64,000 bases of DNA from Diospyros lotus (taxonomy: Eukaryota > Streptophyta > Magnoliopsida > Ericales > Ebenaceae), in the NCBI RefSeq assembly GCF_014633365.1, contig NC_068341.1:21124339-21188338 (forward strand), read 5' to 3'. Below the pieces are notes generated by a model. That model was not told the DNA's origin. It worked only from the letters and a program-made list of their open reading frames with translations, and did not search any database. Shown here piece by piece: positions 1 through 12,160 of the stretch. Each line of letters starts with the position of its first letter. Position 1 is the stretch's first letter. The position numbers and the translations under genes are program-made.

Positions 1-19
1 ATATGATCATCACTTGGTA

Positions 20-810
20 TATCATATTGGCTGTCATGACCCCAAAACATAGGTCACAGCATAAGAGTTATGATGCCTATGAGATCATAGCTAGGCTCAA
101 GGATCATCTGTTGAGAAGCATGCTATATAGATGATAAGTTTTATCAACAGGTTACTAGAGCTGAACTTGGGTATAGATGCAAAAACTTACCCTAGATTTG
201 GTGTTACACTTCCTCCCTGACAGTTATGGAAGAAACTCTTGGAGAGTTGTTGTTCATGCTAATGAAGGTCGAGCCCAAAATTGATAAAAGGCCAAGGGAA
301 GTGTTCTCTTAGTTGAAGGGCTCATGGCGCACAGGGCAAGCCTAAGAGTAAGAAAGCCAAAAGCAATAAAAATTCTTCCATAGCACAATCTGGAATGCAA
401 TCTATCTCCACTGTGATAAATAGGGAGGTGTAGAGTAAGAAGAGTTCTACTCAGGGCACTTCAGGTATTTATGTTATTGGAATTAATCTATCTATTTATG
501 ATCAGTCCACATGGGTATTAGATACTAGATCTAGTGCTCATATTTGCACTTTTGTGTATGGGCTTAGGAGTACGAGGAGATTAATAATATGAGGAGTATA
601 CCTACACATGGCAAATGGATCAAAAGTTGTTCCATTAGTTGTAGGGACTTATTTATTAACATTGCCCATAAGGCTTGTATTGGATTTACATAACTGTTAC
701 TACAATCCTAGTTTGACTACAAATATAATTTTTATTTCTTGTTTAGACAGGGATGGATATTCATTTTTATTTAAGAACGATAGTTATTCGTTTTATAAAA
801 TGAGTTGTTT
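20..810 (+). pseudogene. copia gag and protease remnant
   Basis: Broken reading frames encode a gag-like segment near 180-290 (LPDSYG motif typical of plant copia gag) and a retropepsin-like segment near 500-810. The protease active site, normally DTG or DSG before SSAH, reads DTR at about 520-530, so the essential glycine is lost. Stops lie between the two parts. No intact zinc knuckle is visible. Identification rests on motif and position upstream of integrase. Confidence 0.6.
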
Positions 811-849
811 TATGGTAAAGTAATAGCATATAACGATTTGTATGTCCTT

Positions 850-1551
850 GATGTTGATACTCCTATCAATAACATAAATATTAAGCGACTTAAATCAGGT
901 AATTTAAATAGCACTTATTTATGGCATTGTCGCCCTAACTATATAAATGAGACTCGCATATCTAACTTGTATAAAGCTAGATATCTTGGCACATTTGATT
1001 ATGAATCATAAGGTGCTTGCAAATCTTGTTTGCTTGGAAAAATGACGAAGTCTCCTTTTAAAGTAAAGGGAGTGAAGGCTACATAAGTGCTAGGGCTTGT
1101 GCACATTAATGTGTGTGGACCCATGTTCACCCAAGCTAGAGGTGGATATGTCTACTTCATAACCTTTACTGATGATATATCATGTTTTGATTATGTGTAT
1201 CTCATGAGACACAAATCTGAGGCTTTTGAAAAGTTCAAAGAATTCAGATTTGAAGTAGAGAAACAAACTGGGAAAAGCATTAAAGTACTTCGATCAAATC
1301 GAAATGGTGAATACTTGAATAGTGAGTTTCTAGATTATCTGAAACATAATGGGATTCTCTCACAATGGACTCCACCTGGAACACCAGAGATGAATGGTGT
1401 GTCCGAAAGGAGGAATAAGACCTTGTTGGACATGGTCCAGTCCATGATGAGTCGCATTGAACTCCCCACTTCATTTTGGGGATTCACACTCCTCACCGCG
1501 ATCTTTGTTTTGAACAGGGTTCCGAGTAAATCAGTTACTCAGACTCCATGA
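850..1551 (+). pseudogene. copia integrase remnant (GAG-pre-integrase plus rve core)
   Basis: The GAG-pre-integrase zinc domain is recognisable at about 910-1080 (LWHCR near its start, then a paired-Cys segment ending LLGKMTKSPF), interrupted by a stop. The core follows at 1087-1551. The first catalytic Asp is in the DDIS segment and the Glu is in NGVSERRN, but the second catalytic Asp of the usual RSD-G-GEY motif is Asn (RSNRNGEYL, about 1291-1317). The frame ends at a stop at 1549-1551. Integration activity would be lost. Confidence 0.85.
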
Positions 1552-2039
1552 AAGATATGGAAAGGAAAGAAGTCAAATATGTCTTTCCTTAAGATTTGGG
1601 GTTATGAAATTTATATCAAACATATTGACAGTAATAAGCTAGAACCCAAATCAATGAGATGTCTGTTTGTGGGATATCCAAAAGAAACAAATGGATATTA
1701 CTTTTACCACCCATACGAACAAAAGGTGTTTTGTTGCCAAGCATGTGGTATTTCTTGAGAAGAAATTTTTAGATGCTGTGGCTACTGGTAGGAATGTTGA
1801 GCTTGAAGAGATTCGAGGCGAACCACATGCAAATACTCCCCTCCAGGAACCTGAGAAATATGAGACATAAGATGTTGTGTCAATTCCCCAATCTTCCACA
1901 CAAGGACTAGTAAGTCAACGAGAGGTTTTCATGAGCCTGAGAGATATGGATTTCTCATCTCGACACATGGAGATGTGCTTTTGGTTGAGAATGACGAACC
2001 AAATACCTATGAAGAAACAATGTCAGACATTGACTCTAG

Positions 2040-2890
2040 GAAATGGCTTGATTCCATGAAATCCGAAATAGATTCTATGTACACTAACCAAGTATAAACT
2101 TTGGTGGATCCACCCGAGGGTATTAGACCTATTGGGTGTAAGTGGGTCTTCAAAAAAGAAGACTGACATGGAAGGTCATGTACAGACGTACAAAGCTAGC
2201 CTCGTGGCCAAACGTTTCAGTCAAAGATAAGGAGTTGACTATGACAAAACTTTCTCGCCTGTGGCAATGATAAAATCCATTTGGATTCTGCTTGCAATAA
2301 CTGCCTATCATAACTACGAGATTTGGCAGATGGATGTCAAAATAGCTTTCCATAATGGAAACCTTATTGAGGATGTGTATATGACACAACCCGATGGTTT
2401 TGTCATCTAAGAACATGCAAATAAGATTTGTATGTTACAAAGAGCCATTTATGGTTTAAAGCAAGCATCCTGGAGTTGGAATCAACGTTTCGATGAAACA
2501 ATCAAAGAGTTTGATTTTTCACAAAATGAAGATGATCCTTGTGTTTGCAAGAAAATTAGTGGGAGTGTGGTGGTCATTTTAGTCCTATATGTGGACGATA
2601 TATTACTCATAGGGAATGGTGTTCCCATGTTGCAATCAATTAGAAGATGGCTTTCAGAATATTTTCTACATGAAGGATTTGGGAGAAGCAACTTATATTT
2701 TGGGAATAAGGAAGATTCTAGGAGGAGAAGTCTTCCCATGTCACATGGAATACATCTCTCCAAGACTATGTGTCCAAAGACACAAGATGAGAGAGATAGG
2801 ATGGTCGAACACCATATGTCTCGACTATTGGCTCGATCATGTATGCCATGCGATATACGAGACCTGATGTCGCATATGCTTTGAGCATAT
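2040..2890 (+). pseudogene. copia reverse transcriptase remnant
   Basis: Translation in shifting frames gives the copia RT signature: a segment near 2100-2420 with VDPPEG and CKWVF-like motifs, then at 2432-2884 YGLKQASWSWN and an intact catalytic YVDD (about 2588-2599). Frameshifts near 2160, 2400 and 2680 break it. The frame after 2680 continues in +1 with the LYMKDLGEA-like thumb motif. Nonfunctional, although the active-site residues remain. Confidence 0.85.
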
Positions 2891-3480
2891 GTAGTAGATA
2901 TCTAGCTAATCCTGATGAGAAACATTGGGTTCTTGTGAAAAACATCCTTAAGTACTTGTGAAGGACTAAAGAGATGTTTTTAGCATATGGAGAATGAGAA
3001 CTTACTGTGAAGAGGTTCACAGATACCAGTTTCCAATCCGACCATGATGATTTTAAATCACATATAGTTGGGATTCATATTCTGCCTAAATGGTGGGGCC
3101 ATGAGTTGGAAGAGTTCCAATAAGAGATAGTGGTAGATTCAACAACTGAAGCTGAATACATAGCAGCCTCCAAAGCAGCTTAGGAGGTTGTATGGATCTG
3201 TAAGTTCATTGATAAACTTAGAGTGGTGTCCAGCATTGTTAATCCAATAACAATTATTGTCACAACGATGGAGCCATTGCGTAAGAGAAGGAACCACGAT
3301 CTTATCAACGAACCAAATTTGTATTGTGACATCACCATTTGATAATGGAGATTATCAGCCGAGGTAACATATATAGAAAGTGTCGATGGATGACAACGTC
3401 GTAGATCTCTTGACTAAAGCTCTGTCCCAAGAGAAACATGAAAGTCATGTTCGATCATCAGGTATAATATACATGACTGA
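2890..3480 (+). pseudogene. copia RNase H remnant
   Basis: Downstream of RT, fragments match copia RNase H: TTEAEYIAA at about 3140-3166 (the catalytic TEAEY motif), followed by a stop at 3181, a connecting segment, and DLLTKAL near 3402-3422, which is the usual C-terminal signature just before the polypurine tract. The first catalytic Asp region is near 3016-3030. Several stops and frameshifts are present. Confidence 0.75.
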
Positions 3481-3504
3481 TTGGCTCCAGTGCAAGTGGG
3501 AGAT

Positions 3505-5180
3505 TGTTAGTGTAGGTGCTCTAGACTCAATCAGATTGGGCATGTTGTACGCTGCACAACTGCAATCATATTTATTATTGAATAAGTAGTTATTCAAATT
3601 CACAAGAAGTCATTCTATTAGTTTCTTGTTATTATTGTAATGACCGGATGGAACAGATAGAAGTCCATATGATGTATACTGTGATTAATCTATAAAGATG
3701 TGAGATGATGCATCACAGTTTTTAGACATCATTAAATGTCCCAAGTCTTAGCAATGTCAAGAATGGATATTAACAATTACGGTAAAACTTGTATGTTCTA
3801 TGTTTTTACTATGTGATAGCAATATGGGCCTCACATCCATAGGCATGGGGATGCCTAGACAAGTATATAGGTAACTAATGTTGGAGAATGTGTCACTAGA
3901 TATGACTCTCCATGAGAATCATTTCCAGTTATATGTTGATGGAATTCTCACACAAGATGGGTGTAACTAATCATTGGACCTGAGATTGTCACGGTCATCT
4001 CATAAGAAGATCGGTATGCTTTGACATCGTTTCGATGGGCCTAGACAAAGGCTGCACGTGGGCGATCGTTGGGCATATCATGAGGCTTATGGAGATAGGT
4101 GTATAACCAAAATGGGACTCGTCTATCTCTTGATAGAGGATAATGTATCTAAGGCGCCTTCGATGGATATTCACTTTAAATCCATGGCCATAGTGAAAGA
4201 GATCAATAAGGACTTATTGATTCACTTTCTATTAAGTGAGGATATCTAAAAGATCGAAGAAAAACTCATGTGATTATAATCAAACAACACATCGCCAGAC
4301 TTTAGATCACAGAAGATATATTGACAAGATTATCGAATTACACAGTAACCATGCTCGTGAAAGGTTATTTGAGGATTATGGATCCTTCTAAATAATTAGG
4401 TAGGCATGATGCCTTGCTAGAGGCCAATCTTATCTTAAAGAACAAATAGACGTAATGACTTCAATATGACGAAGGGTTATCATAAAGGGAAAAGTTTCCT
4501 AAAATGACAATTGATTAAATTAGGAAATAGTTTCTAATTTGATAATTTTCTATTTGTTGGAGTGACAGATAGGAAATAAAATATATTTGGGCTTAAATTA
4601 ATATTTGGACTAAATAAAGTATCTGTGACAAATATTAAATTAAATATTATATTTGGGCTTGAATTAGATTTGGGTCAAATATTTTATTTAAACTTATAAT
4701 TGGATTTAGGCTATTTAATTAAACTTCTAGTTGGACTAAAATAAACCCATTTAATTAATTCCTAGTTGGACTAGGATAAATGGGTCGGCCTAATCCATTA
4801 GGGTTTAAGAAACCTTAGGAGGCTTCTCTATAAATACCCCTTTAAGGGCTACCCAAATTATGATTTTATTTTATGGTTTTTCAAGAGTTGAAAAATTGTC
4901 ATACATTCTCTCTTGTTTCTATTCAGCTTCGATTTGAAACGGGAGGTTCTTTCCGTCCATACACAAGCCGCGAAAAGGAGGAGCTAGCACTCCTATTCTA
5001 CTCTCCTTGCCAACGGATGCTTGGACGACTCGGATCCGCAAATAACTCAAAAATCTAAAAGTTAGATTTATTTTATTTTGTATGTGAATAATTTGATTTC
5101 GACGTTGATCCAATTGCTAGGATCGGGGTAAGGTTCAAAAATTTTGAACTACGTTGCTTGCCCAGTAGCGATCTTGATTT
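3505..5180 (+). repeat. 3' LTR of the copia element
   Basis: Starts TGTTAG immediately after a purine-rich tract. A TATA box (CTATAAATAC) at about 4828-4837 gives a plausible promoter with transcription toward the right. A small AT-rich U3 part (4500-4760) precedes it. The 3' end is not fixed: near 5120-5190 the sequence passes into a different LTR family. Short reading frames inside (3380-3589, 4058-4249) are polyprotein tail and chance frames. Confidence 0.65.
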
Positions 5181-5189
5181 ATTTTCACT

Positions 5190-5948
5190 CACCTCAATCT
5201 TAAAGGTATGTGCAGCCATTGGTAAGGCATTTCATTGCTGTAAATTTCATTGGGCTGTAAAGATAAAACTCTATTTATCTTGTTGATTGTTGTAAGGTTT
5301 GAGTTACTCTAAAACTCATTTGGTGTAAGGTTTGAGTTGAGCTCGTAAAAACTCATTGTACAAGGTTTGGGGGTGAACCATGGTAAAACCCTCATTGTAG
5401 TTGATCACTAGTAAAAGTGATTGGGATTGAAAATTCCTTCAAGTGGGAAGACTTGAAGGTAATGGACTAAGCGAGGTGTCAAACCACTATATATCTTATG
5501 TGCAGTTAATCTTTCACTTTTGCTTATCGATTATTGCTTAGTCTTTCATAAGATTTGTTATCAAAGACTAAAACATATTTTCCTTGAGCATAAGCTTATA
5601 CATATACATAAGTATCTATCTTTGATCTCAAACATCTTTGGTAGACTCTTACTTATGCAAGTCATCTTTGCCAAAGATCATTATTTTGAAATATAAGCTA
5701 AAAGATTTTGAATCAAGCAAAACAAAAAAGTATATTTCAAAACATATATTCTATATTTCGAAGTAAGCTATAACAGTAAGGTATATTTTGAAACATATAT
5801 AGTAGGTTTCAAAATTTGTAAAACATAAAGGTTTATTTCGAAACATATACCCTATATTTCAAAACATAGTGTTTTGCCATCAATCGGTATCTTAATTATC
5901 AAAAAATTTATTCGAATCCCAATTCACCCCTTCTCTTAGGATATATTT
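5190..5948 (+). repeat. 3' part of a Sirevirus-like LTR
   Basis: This stretch matches, in opposite orientation, 44760-45400: both have the 'gtgattgRgattgaaaat' block, a 'tggac' block followed by 'aaccactat/gaactactc', and many variants of TTCGAA set in 'tatttcgaaacat'. The end near 5923-5948 (CAATTCACCCC then TTAGGATAT) resembles the LTR tail of plant Sireviruses. The 5' part is missing, so it is a truncated LTR. Family assignment is by pattern, not alignment. Confidence 0.5.
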
Positions 5949-7666
5949 TCCATTAGTGGAACCAACAAATGCAATGCCAGTGCTTCTAGAGACCATACAA
6001 TATCTGTGCTCAAGCATACATGTCATATGATCCACCCATAGTGCAAACCCGAAGCCCAATGCCACAATGCAATGATGAACAACAAATGTTGGAAGAATCG
6101 ATCAACAGTTGCTAACCATCAATTGACAGCTTGTGTTTGTGAGGGAATCGATCGATAGCTTCCTCCCACAAGACACCCAAACGGTCGACAGCCCCTATAA
6201 CTCACACCTAGAAATCTACATGCAAACACACTCGAATTGCACACACAGCACCCTAACACCCTCTAGGAACCTATCCCAACATGGTTAGGCATCATTCCAT
6301 GAAGAAACATAGGAAGAGCCAAACCATATTCAAGCTTTTGGAGGAAACACTACAAACTTACCCCTTAAAGGAGCTTACAACTCAAAAGCCCAAAGATAGT
6401 TAAGAAGTAGGAAAATCACACCATGCAAGTATCACCAAAACCTTGCACGTCCTACCCCTACCAAACAAAGTATCATTCCAAAGGAAAATATGAAGATACA
6501 AAACCTTATTTGAGATTTTAATAGATATGAATAAGAACCATGAAAGAGTTACAAGAATAACCACATAGGCTACATGCAAGAGCCAATTCTTCCACAATCA
6601 AGGGTTTACATAATCCAAACTCAAGAAATCAAGGCACCAAAGAAGTAAGAGCAATAAAGGGTTAAAGAGCTTGCATCAACAACCGCAAAGGAAGGCAAAC
6701 TTGCAGCCATCCAGGGTATAAAATAAAGAGTCTTGCTTCATAAAAGGAAGAACTAGTCATTGTAAACAATCAAAATACAAGAATTTGCCTCTTTAAAGAA
6801 AAGAGAAAGAGGTAGTAGAGCTTTCCTTTAGAGATGTTAGATGGTCGAATCAAGGAGAAGAAACAACTTGCTGGACCTATACCACCACCTCTATCTAGAA
6901 GCTCCAAAGCAAAAGAACACAAAGAAGAAGAAAGGAAGGAAAAGAAAAGAAGAATGAGAAAGGAAGAGACCACTCATCGCCTCTCGATTGCCCTTTACTT
7001 CTCCAAGGTTCTACCGACTTCCCCCTCTCCATCTCTCTCATATTTATATAATGCACAGCTTGAAAAATCGTGTCCCGACAAAAAACAATCAACAGCTCGA
7101 AGGCATCTGTCAATAGCCTGAGTCTTCCCTACTTATAAATAGTTGACAGCTTCTCAAAAACGGTCGACAATTTCCCCATTTTGGAGTAAACGGTCAACAA
7201 CCTCATCTCCATTGGTCGATAGTTTCTCTCTCGGACACCCTCAAACCGCCTCAAACGATCGATAACTTCCACACCAACTGTTGACAGCTTGCGCCTATTA
7301 CACTAAACAATTGACAACCTCACCCCACTTGTCAACTGCCCATAACTTCCTCCTCTCACTCTACTACTTCCTATCTCAGTTTGCCACCCCACAATCCCAT
7401 ATACATATTTCCAAAACAATGCAAATAACTTATACACATTCCCTACACAATTTGATGATATCATAACACATATTTCTCACACATATACACACCCAACTAG
7501 GCACGGCAGCCCCTTCCCAATACCTTTAATTTTGGACTTTACGATCTTCAGCTTAATCCTTTTTCTTTAACTTTTCACCCTTAACGCCATTTCTCCTTTT
7601 GACTATTCCACATCATACCTTCCATTTCCTTTTGACGCTATATGGACACACCGACTATATCACGAT
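5949..7666. repeat. Palindrome-rich noncoding tract (GTCGAC variants)
   Basis: No gene is supported here. About 14 scattered variants of a GGTCGACAGCTT-like word occur between 6080 and 7340 (for example near 6150, 6182, 7143, 7165, 7190, 7214, 7255), mostly decayed by CpG transitions to GTTGAC, GTCAAC or GTCGAT. A TATA-like 'cttataaata' lies near 7131. The tract may be LTR or 5'-leader sequence of a retroelement; its ends were not found. Frames at 6834-7121 and 7281-7466 look like chance. Confidence 0.4.
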
Positions 7667-8050
7667 TGTAATACCCGAGATTTTCATACTAAAATTTCAA
7701 GTAGTACTTGAGATTTTTAGGTTCAAATACTTGAGCAAATAGGGCATTTTAAGGAATTGTGGAAGCCTTGAGGGAAAAAATCGGTTTCTAAACCAGAAGT
7801 AAAATCGTAAATATTGAAGTTTGGGTAAAAGTGTAATTTACCCAAAACCTTGGGTATTAGCGTAATAAGTCCATTTTTCGACGACCAAAAAGTGCAATTA
7901 AAAATAGCCCAAGGACCAAGTTGCAAAGAGTCTAAGTGCAGTTACGTGAAAAGTTTGGACCAAAGCGTCGTTTGCTAAAATCTTAAAATATCTCTTCAAA
8001 ATATCTTGAATTTCAAACTCAAATCAAATGGAGCTTTGGGTCATTTTGAA
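7667..8050 (+). repeat. gypsy-type LTR, left part (family Y)
   Basis: Begins TGTAATACCCGAG and aligns by eye with 39035-39330 over its whole length, including 'aaaatcgtaa', 'agtgtaatttacc' and 'agtgcaatta' blocks. TGTAATACC starts are typical of plant Ty3/gypsy LTRs. It is cut at 8050 by the CACTA-like element and probably continues at 15482. Confidence 0.6.
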
Positions 8051-8740
8051 CACTATAAGAAAAACAGGTTTTAACGACAAGAAAATCAGTCATTGAAAAT
8101 TGATTTCCGATCGTTAAAAAGTATTAACGACTAAAATTTTTCTATCGTCAGTCATCGTTATTGCCTCTGAGGATAAAAGTCTTTAACGACGGGAATGATA
8201 AACCCGTCATTAATTGTATTAGTGACCATATGATTTTTGTCGTTAAAAATAATTATTAACTACTAAATTATAACCCAATAACGATAATATTTCCCGTCGT
8301 TAATAGTCTAAACAATTAATGACCGTATGATTCATGTCGTTAAAAATAACTTTTTAATTATCAAAACACAAACCAATAACGACAATATTTCCTCTCGTTA
8401 ATAATGTGAACAATTAGCGATAGTATGATTCTCATTGTTAAAAAAATATATTTTTTTATTTTTTTTAATAATATAAAAACAATTGTTAGTCATCAATAAC
8501 AAAAACATCATGTTTTGATATAAACCACCAAACCTATATATCATTATCTATATCAAATTGGAATAAAACTCATAAAATTAAACATGCCATTCAAATAACA
8601 CCAAAGTAATCATTATCCATTAGCATTTATACACCAAAAGTAGTATATATATAAGTGTTAATTGCCAACAAATTACACCAAAAAATATATTCAACTAAAA
8701 ATAACACTTTGACAATTGTATATACTATTCAAAAATATAC

Positions 8741-9133
8741 AATGAGATTTGTTTGCCACTTCACTGCATGAACTGGGCCTTCACCAGAGCGTAGAACTTG
8801 AAGACCAAATAAATTTATCAAGTCAGGAACCAAAAAATTTAGAAAGAACTTTTAATTGGATCCTTTTAGATGAGAGACAAACTAGGCATCTAAAAAAAAT
8901 CTGGTCATGGTAGCCAATCCAATTCTTCAAATCCTCTGGAAGATTTTTTTTGCATAATCTGGATCTAAAACAATTGCCTTTATTGGATGATTATATTCAA
9001 ATTTTATCCTCTCATCAGTGTAAAGGTTGTTTCTTATAACAAATCCATTGTCTGAACAGCTTCCAACATATTCATCTTCTGTGTCAAAGCAAAAATAATT
9101 AACTCTAGCAATATGAGCAGGGAATTCCTTTAC
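8741..9133 (-). pseudogene. VPS41: Captured VPS41 gene fragment
   Basis: On the minus strand an exon begins at 9133 directly after an intron acceptor (tatctacag) and reads VKEFPAHIARVN, then GSCSDNG, DERIKFEY and KAIVLDPDYAKK, the WD40 region of plant VPS41, the HOPS-complex subunit for vacuolar fusion. A frame change follows near 8940. Sequence at 8808-8742 again reads QVLRSGEGPVHAVKW, the next stretch of the same protein. The rest of the gene is absent and stops are present, so this is a transduplicated fragment inside the CACTA-like element. Recognition is from family knowledge, not from a search. Confidence 0.75.
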
Positions 9134-11359
9134 CTGTAGATAATAATGATACTTATCAACTACCAAGGAAAAAGACAGGTGATTAACTTGAAATGCAATA
9201 TAGAATAATTGATTCAAATACTATATTAAATTATTAATCACCATCTTAATTAAAAAATTAATTTATTAAATAAAAAATTAACTTAATTTTTATATTATTA
9301 ATTTTACTCTAGACATATATTAACATATGAAAGTATTATCCTCTATATAAATTCAGCAAATGCAAAATTGAATGCCAATACTATAGATATACCAATCACA
9401 AAAAGGCTCTTGTGGATTATTATTCTAAAGGGCATGCAGAAAGAGGAAGTAATGTTTGATTGGAAAAATGGGGGTAAATGTAATGAATAAGGCATAAAAA
9501 TTTTGCATGATAGCATCCTTCAATTATTTAATCCTTTAATATTTTTAACTTAATGCAGACGTAAACAAATATATGCATATATATGTAGGTACATAAGTCA
9601 GTGAGCTGCCAACATTGAAGTTCAAATATACTGATGCCTCTCGATTTATTCTTTTTAAATGAAAACTAAACCTAAGACAAGTTGCGTGCAGTGATTGTCT
9701 GGACACATGAACAGATTGTTGCCTTTATTCTCGTTTTATAGAAATGATCACGAGTGAAAGCACTCTTTAGTTAGAAACTTACTATTGTTGTAATTTGTTG
9801 GAGGTTTTATTTTACTTTTAGTTGTTGCAATTCATTTTTTTTCTTCCCCTGTCGCTGTTCCTTTACTGCTCAAAATTGAAACCTAAATGCCTTGATAGTT
9901 TTACAGTTCATGGAATTGACCTTAATTTGATCATCACCATGTTCACTTGATCTGTCCTCGGTTTGTCAACTTTAGTGAGTTTAGCTGTTTCAAAGTTTTT
10001 AAGTCGACTTCTATCCCAACCTCAACCTTGGTTTGCCATTCAGTGTGGGAACTTAATTCCCAAACCAAAATTGTTTTGAAAGATAGCTCTTCGAACCATG
10101 TTGTTTATTGAAGTATTGTTTCCCAAACACAATTTCGACCTGGACACGAGTTTGAAAGATCAAATGCATTTCGCTGATGAGTTAAAAGTAACTGAGCTTA
10201 GGAAACAAATTTTCAAACCAAAAATCCCTTCTAAAACATTTGCTATTTTTACCATGGTGAAGGATATGAGAAGGTGTACCTTGTCGTACTAGATAAAATA
10301 TATTTTGTGCAAGCTTCCATGCTTCCTTTTCCTCGTCTTTAAACTTTAGTGTGTCCCCCTACTACAAGAAAAACAAAATTTAATGACGGAAAAATTCATC
10401 GCTAAAACATCAAAATCTATCGCTAAAAAATTTAGCGACGAGATAAGCAATGAAAATTTTCGTCGCTAATTAAAAAATAAAAAATAAAATTTATTTAAAA
10501 AATTAAATATTATTTTAGTAACAGAAATCGTTTCGTCGCTAATACACAATAAAAATTAGAATATTTAAAAAATTAAAATAAATTATAATTAGTGACAGAC
10601 TAATCAACAACGAAATTGTTTCCGTCTCTAATTTTAATTTAAAAAAATAATAATAATAGTAGGAAGGATGCGCGCGCTGCCTTGCAGCGCCATGTGGCAC
10701 CACCTTGAGCCGCCATGTGTGGCGCTGGGATAATTTCCCAGTGCAATCCTTCTTTCCCTTTCTCAATTTTGATCCCTAGTCACTCGTGCGCGCACGCGCG
10801 CACAACCATCCGAGCTGCGAGTTTCCTTATGATATACACTGCATATATTAACTATATATACTATACTCAACTAAAATTACAACATTTTAATTTTATTTTA
10901 AATTAAGTTTTTAAATTTTAAATCTTTTAAATTCATAAATTAATACCCAAAAAAATAAATAATATAAATTTTAACTCAACTAATATACCACTTAAATGTT
11001 GTAATTAATTTATCTCTTAAATATTTAAATTTTATTTTATTAAAAATTAGTTTAATACATATTTGTTAATATAAATTTTACAATATCATATCAATTTACA
11101 TATTTTTGGTTTGTCAATAAAATACATAAAATATGCATTTAATACATTTTAATATTTATTTAATCTTTATTTAATACATAATAAATAAAATTTATTTTTT
11201 TCATTTGTAACGACTAGCTAAATTTTTTAATTATTAATTTAATTTTTTTAATTATTTAATGATTTTATATTTAATTTAAATTTATTTTTTTATTATTTAT
11301 TTATTTTTTTATTAATTAGGGATGAAATATATTTAATTTAATTAAATAACAAATATAAA

Positions 11360-12160
11360 ATTTAACGACGGGTAACTCCCGTCGCTAAAAAATAAAAATA
11401 AATTAAATTCAAAATTCAGCAACAGGACAACACCCATCGCTAAAAAATAAAAATAAAAAATACAAATTTAGCCACGGGAACACACCCGTCACTAAAAAAT
11501 AAAAAATAAACAAAATAAAAATCAAAAATTCAGCGACGAGGCAACACCCGTCGCTAAAAAATAAAAATCAAAAAAATAAAAATCAAAAATTCAGCGATGA
11601 GGCAACCCTCGTCGCTAAAAAATAAAAAATCAAAATCAAAAATTCAATGACGAGGCAACACTCATCGCTAAAAACTAAAAATAAAAAAATAAAAAATGCA
11701 AATTTAGCGACGGGGCAACACCCGTCGTTAAAAAATAAAAAATAAATAAAAATAAAAATAAAAAATTCAATGACGTGGCAACACCCGTCGCTAAAAATTA
11801 AAAATAAAAAAAATACAAATTTAGCGATGGGTGCACACCCGTTGCTAAAAAATAAAAATCGAAAATTCAGCGACGGTGCAGCCCCGTCACTAAAAAATAA
11901 AAAATCAAAAAATCAGCGATAGGACAGCCTCTGTTGCTAAAAAATAAAAATAAAAAAATAAAAATACAAATTTAGCGACGGGTGCACACTCGTCGCTAAA
12001 AAATAAAAAATAAAAATAAAAAATTCAGCGACGAGGCAGCCCCGTCGCTAAAAAATAAAAATAAAAAAATAAAAAAATGCAAATTTAGCGACGGGCACAC
12101 CCATTGCATTTTTATTTAATTTATTTTTTATTTTTTAGCGACGGGGTTACCCCGTCGCTG
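11360..12160. repeat. Tandem hairpin array in element B
   Basis: About 15 consecutive units of 50-65 bp, each a small inverted repeat of the type TTTAGCGACGGG, 4-8-base loop, CCCGTCGCTAAA, separated by AT-rich spacers built from 'aaaataaaaa'. The arms vary by single substitutions, mainly at CpG. The last unit (about 12135-12160) has the shortest loop. In CACTA elements subterminal repeats are transposase-binding sites, so a binding array is the likely role. Confidence 0.8.

Larger units (their letters stand above)
1..5180 (+). mobile_element. Decayed Ty1/copia retrotransposon, 5' end outside window
   Basis: Domain order gag, protease, integrase, reverse transcriptase, RNase H followed by an LTR is the Ty1/copia order. 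Coding blocks are split by stops and frameshifts, so no full polyprotein survives. The 3' LTR begins at 3505 after a purine-rich tract (about 3494-3504). The 5' LTR lies upstream of the window. The RT and RNase H resemble the plant group annotated as TNT1-94-like, but lineage is not resolved. The 3' boundary near 5180 is estimated from where LTR-like sequence gives way to a different LTR family. Confidence 0.85.

Noticed and set aside
11360..12160. CRISPR-like regular repeat spacing
   Set aside because: Spacers are not unique but AT-rich repeats, units are diverged hairpins, and the DNA is plant nuclear.
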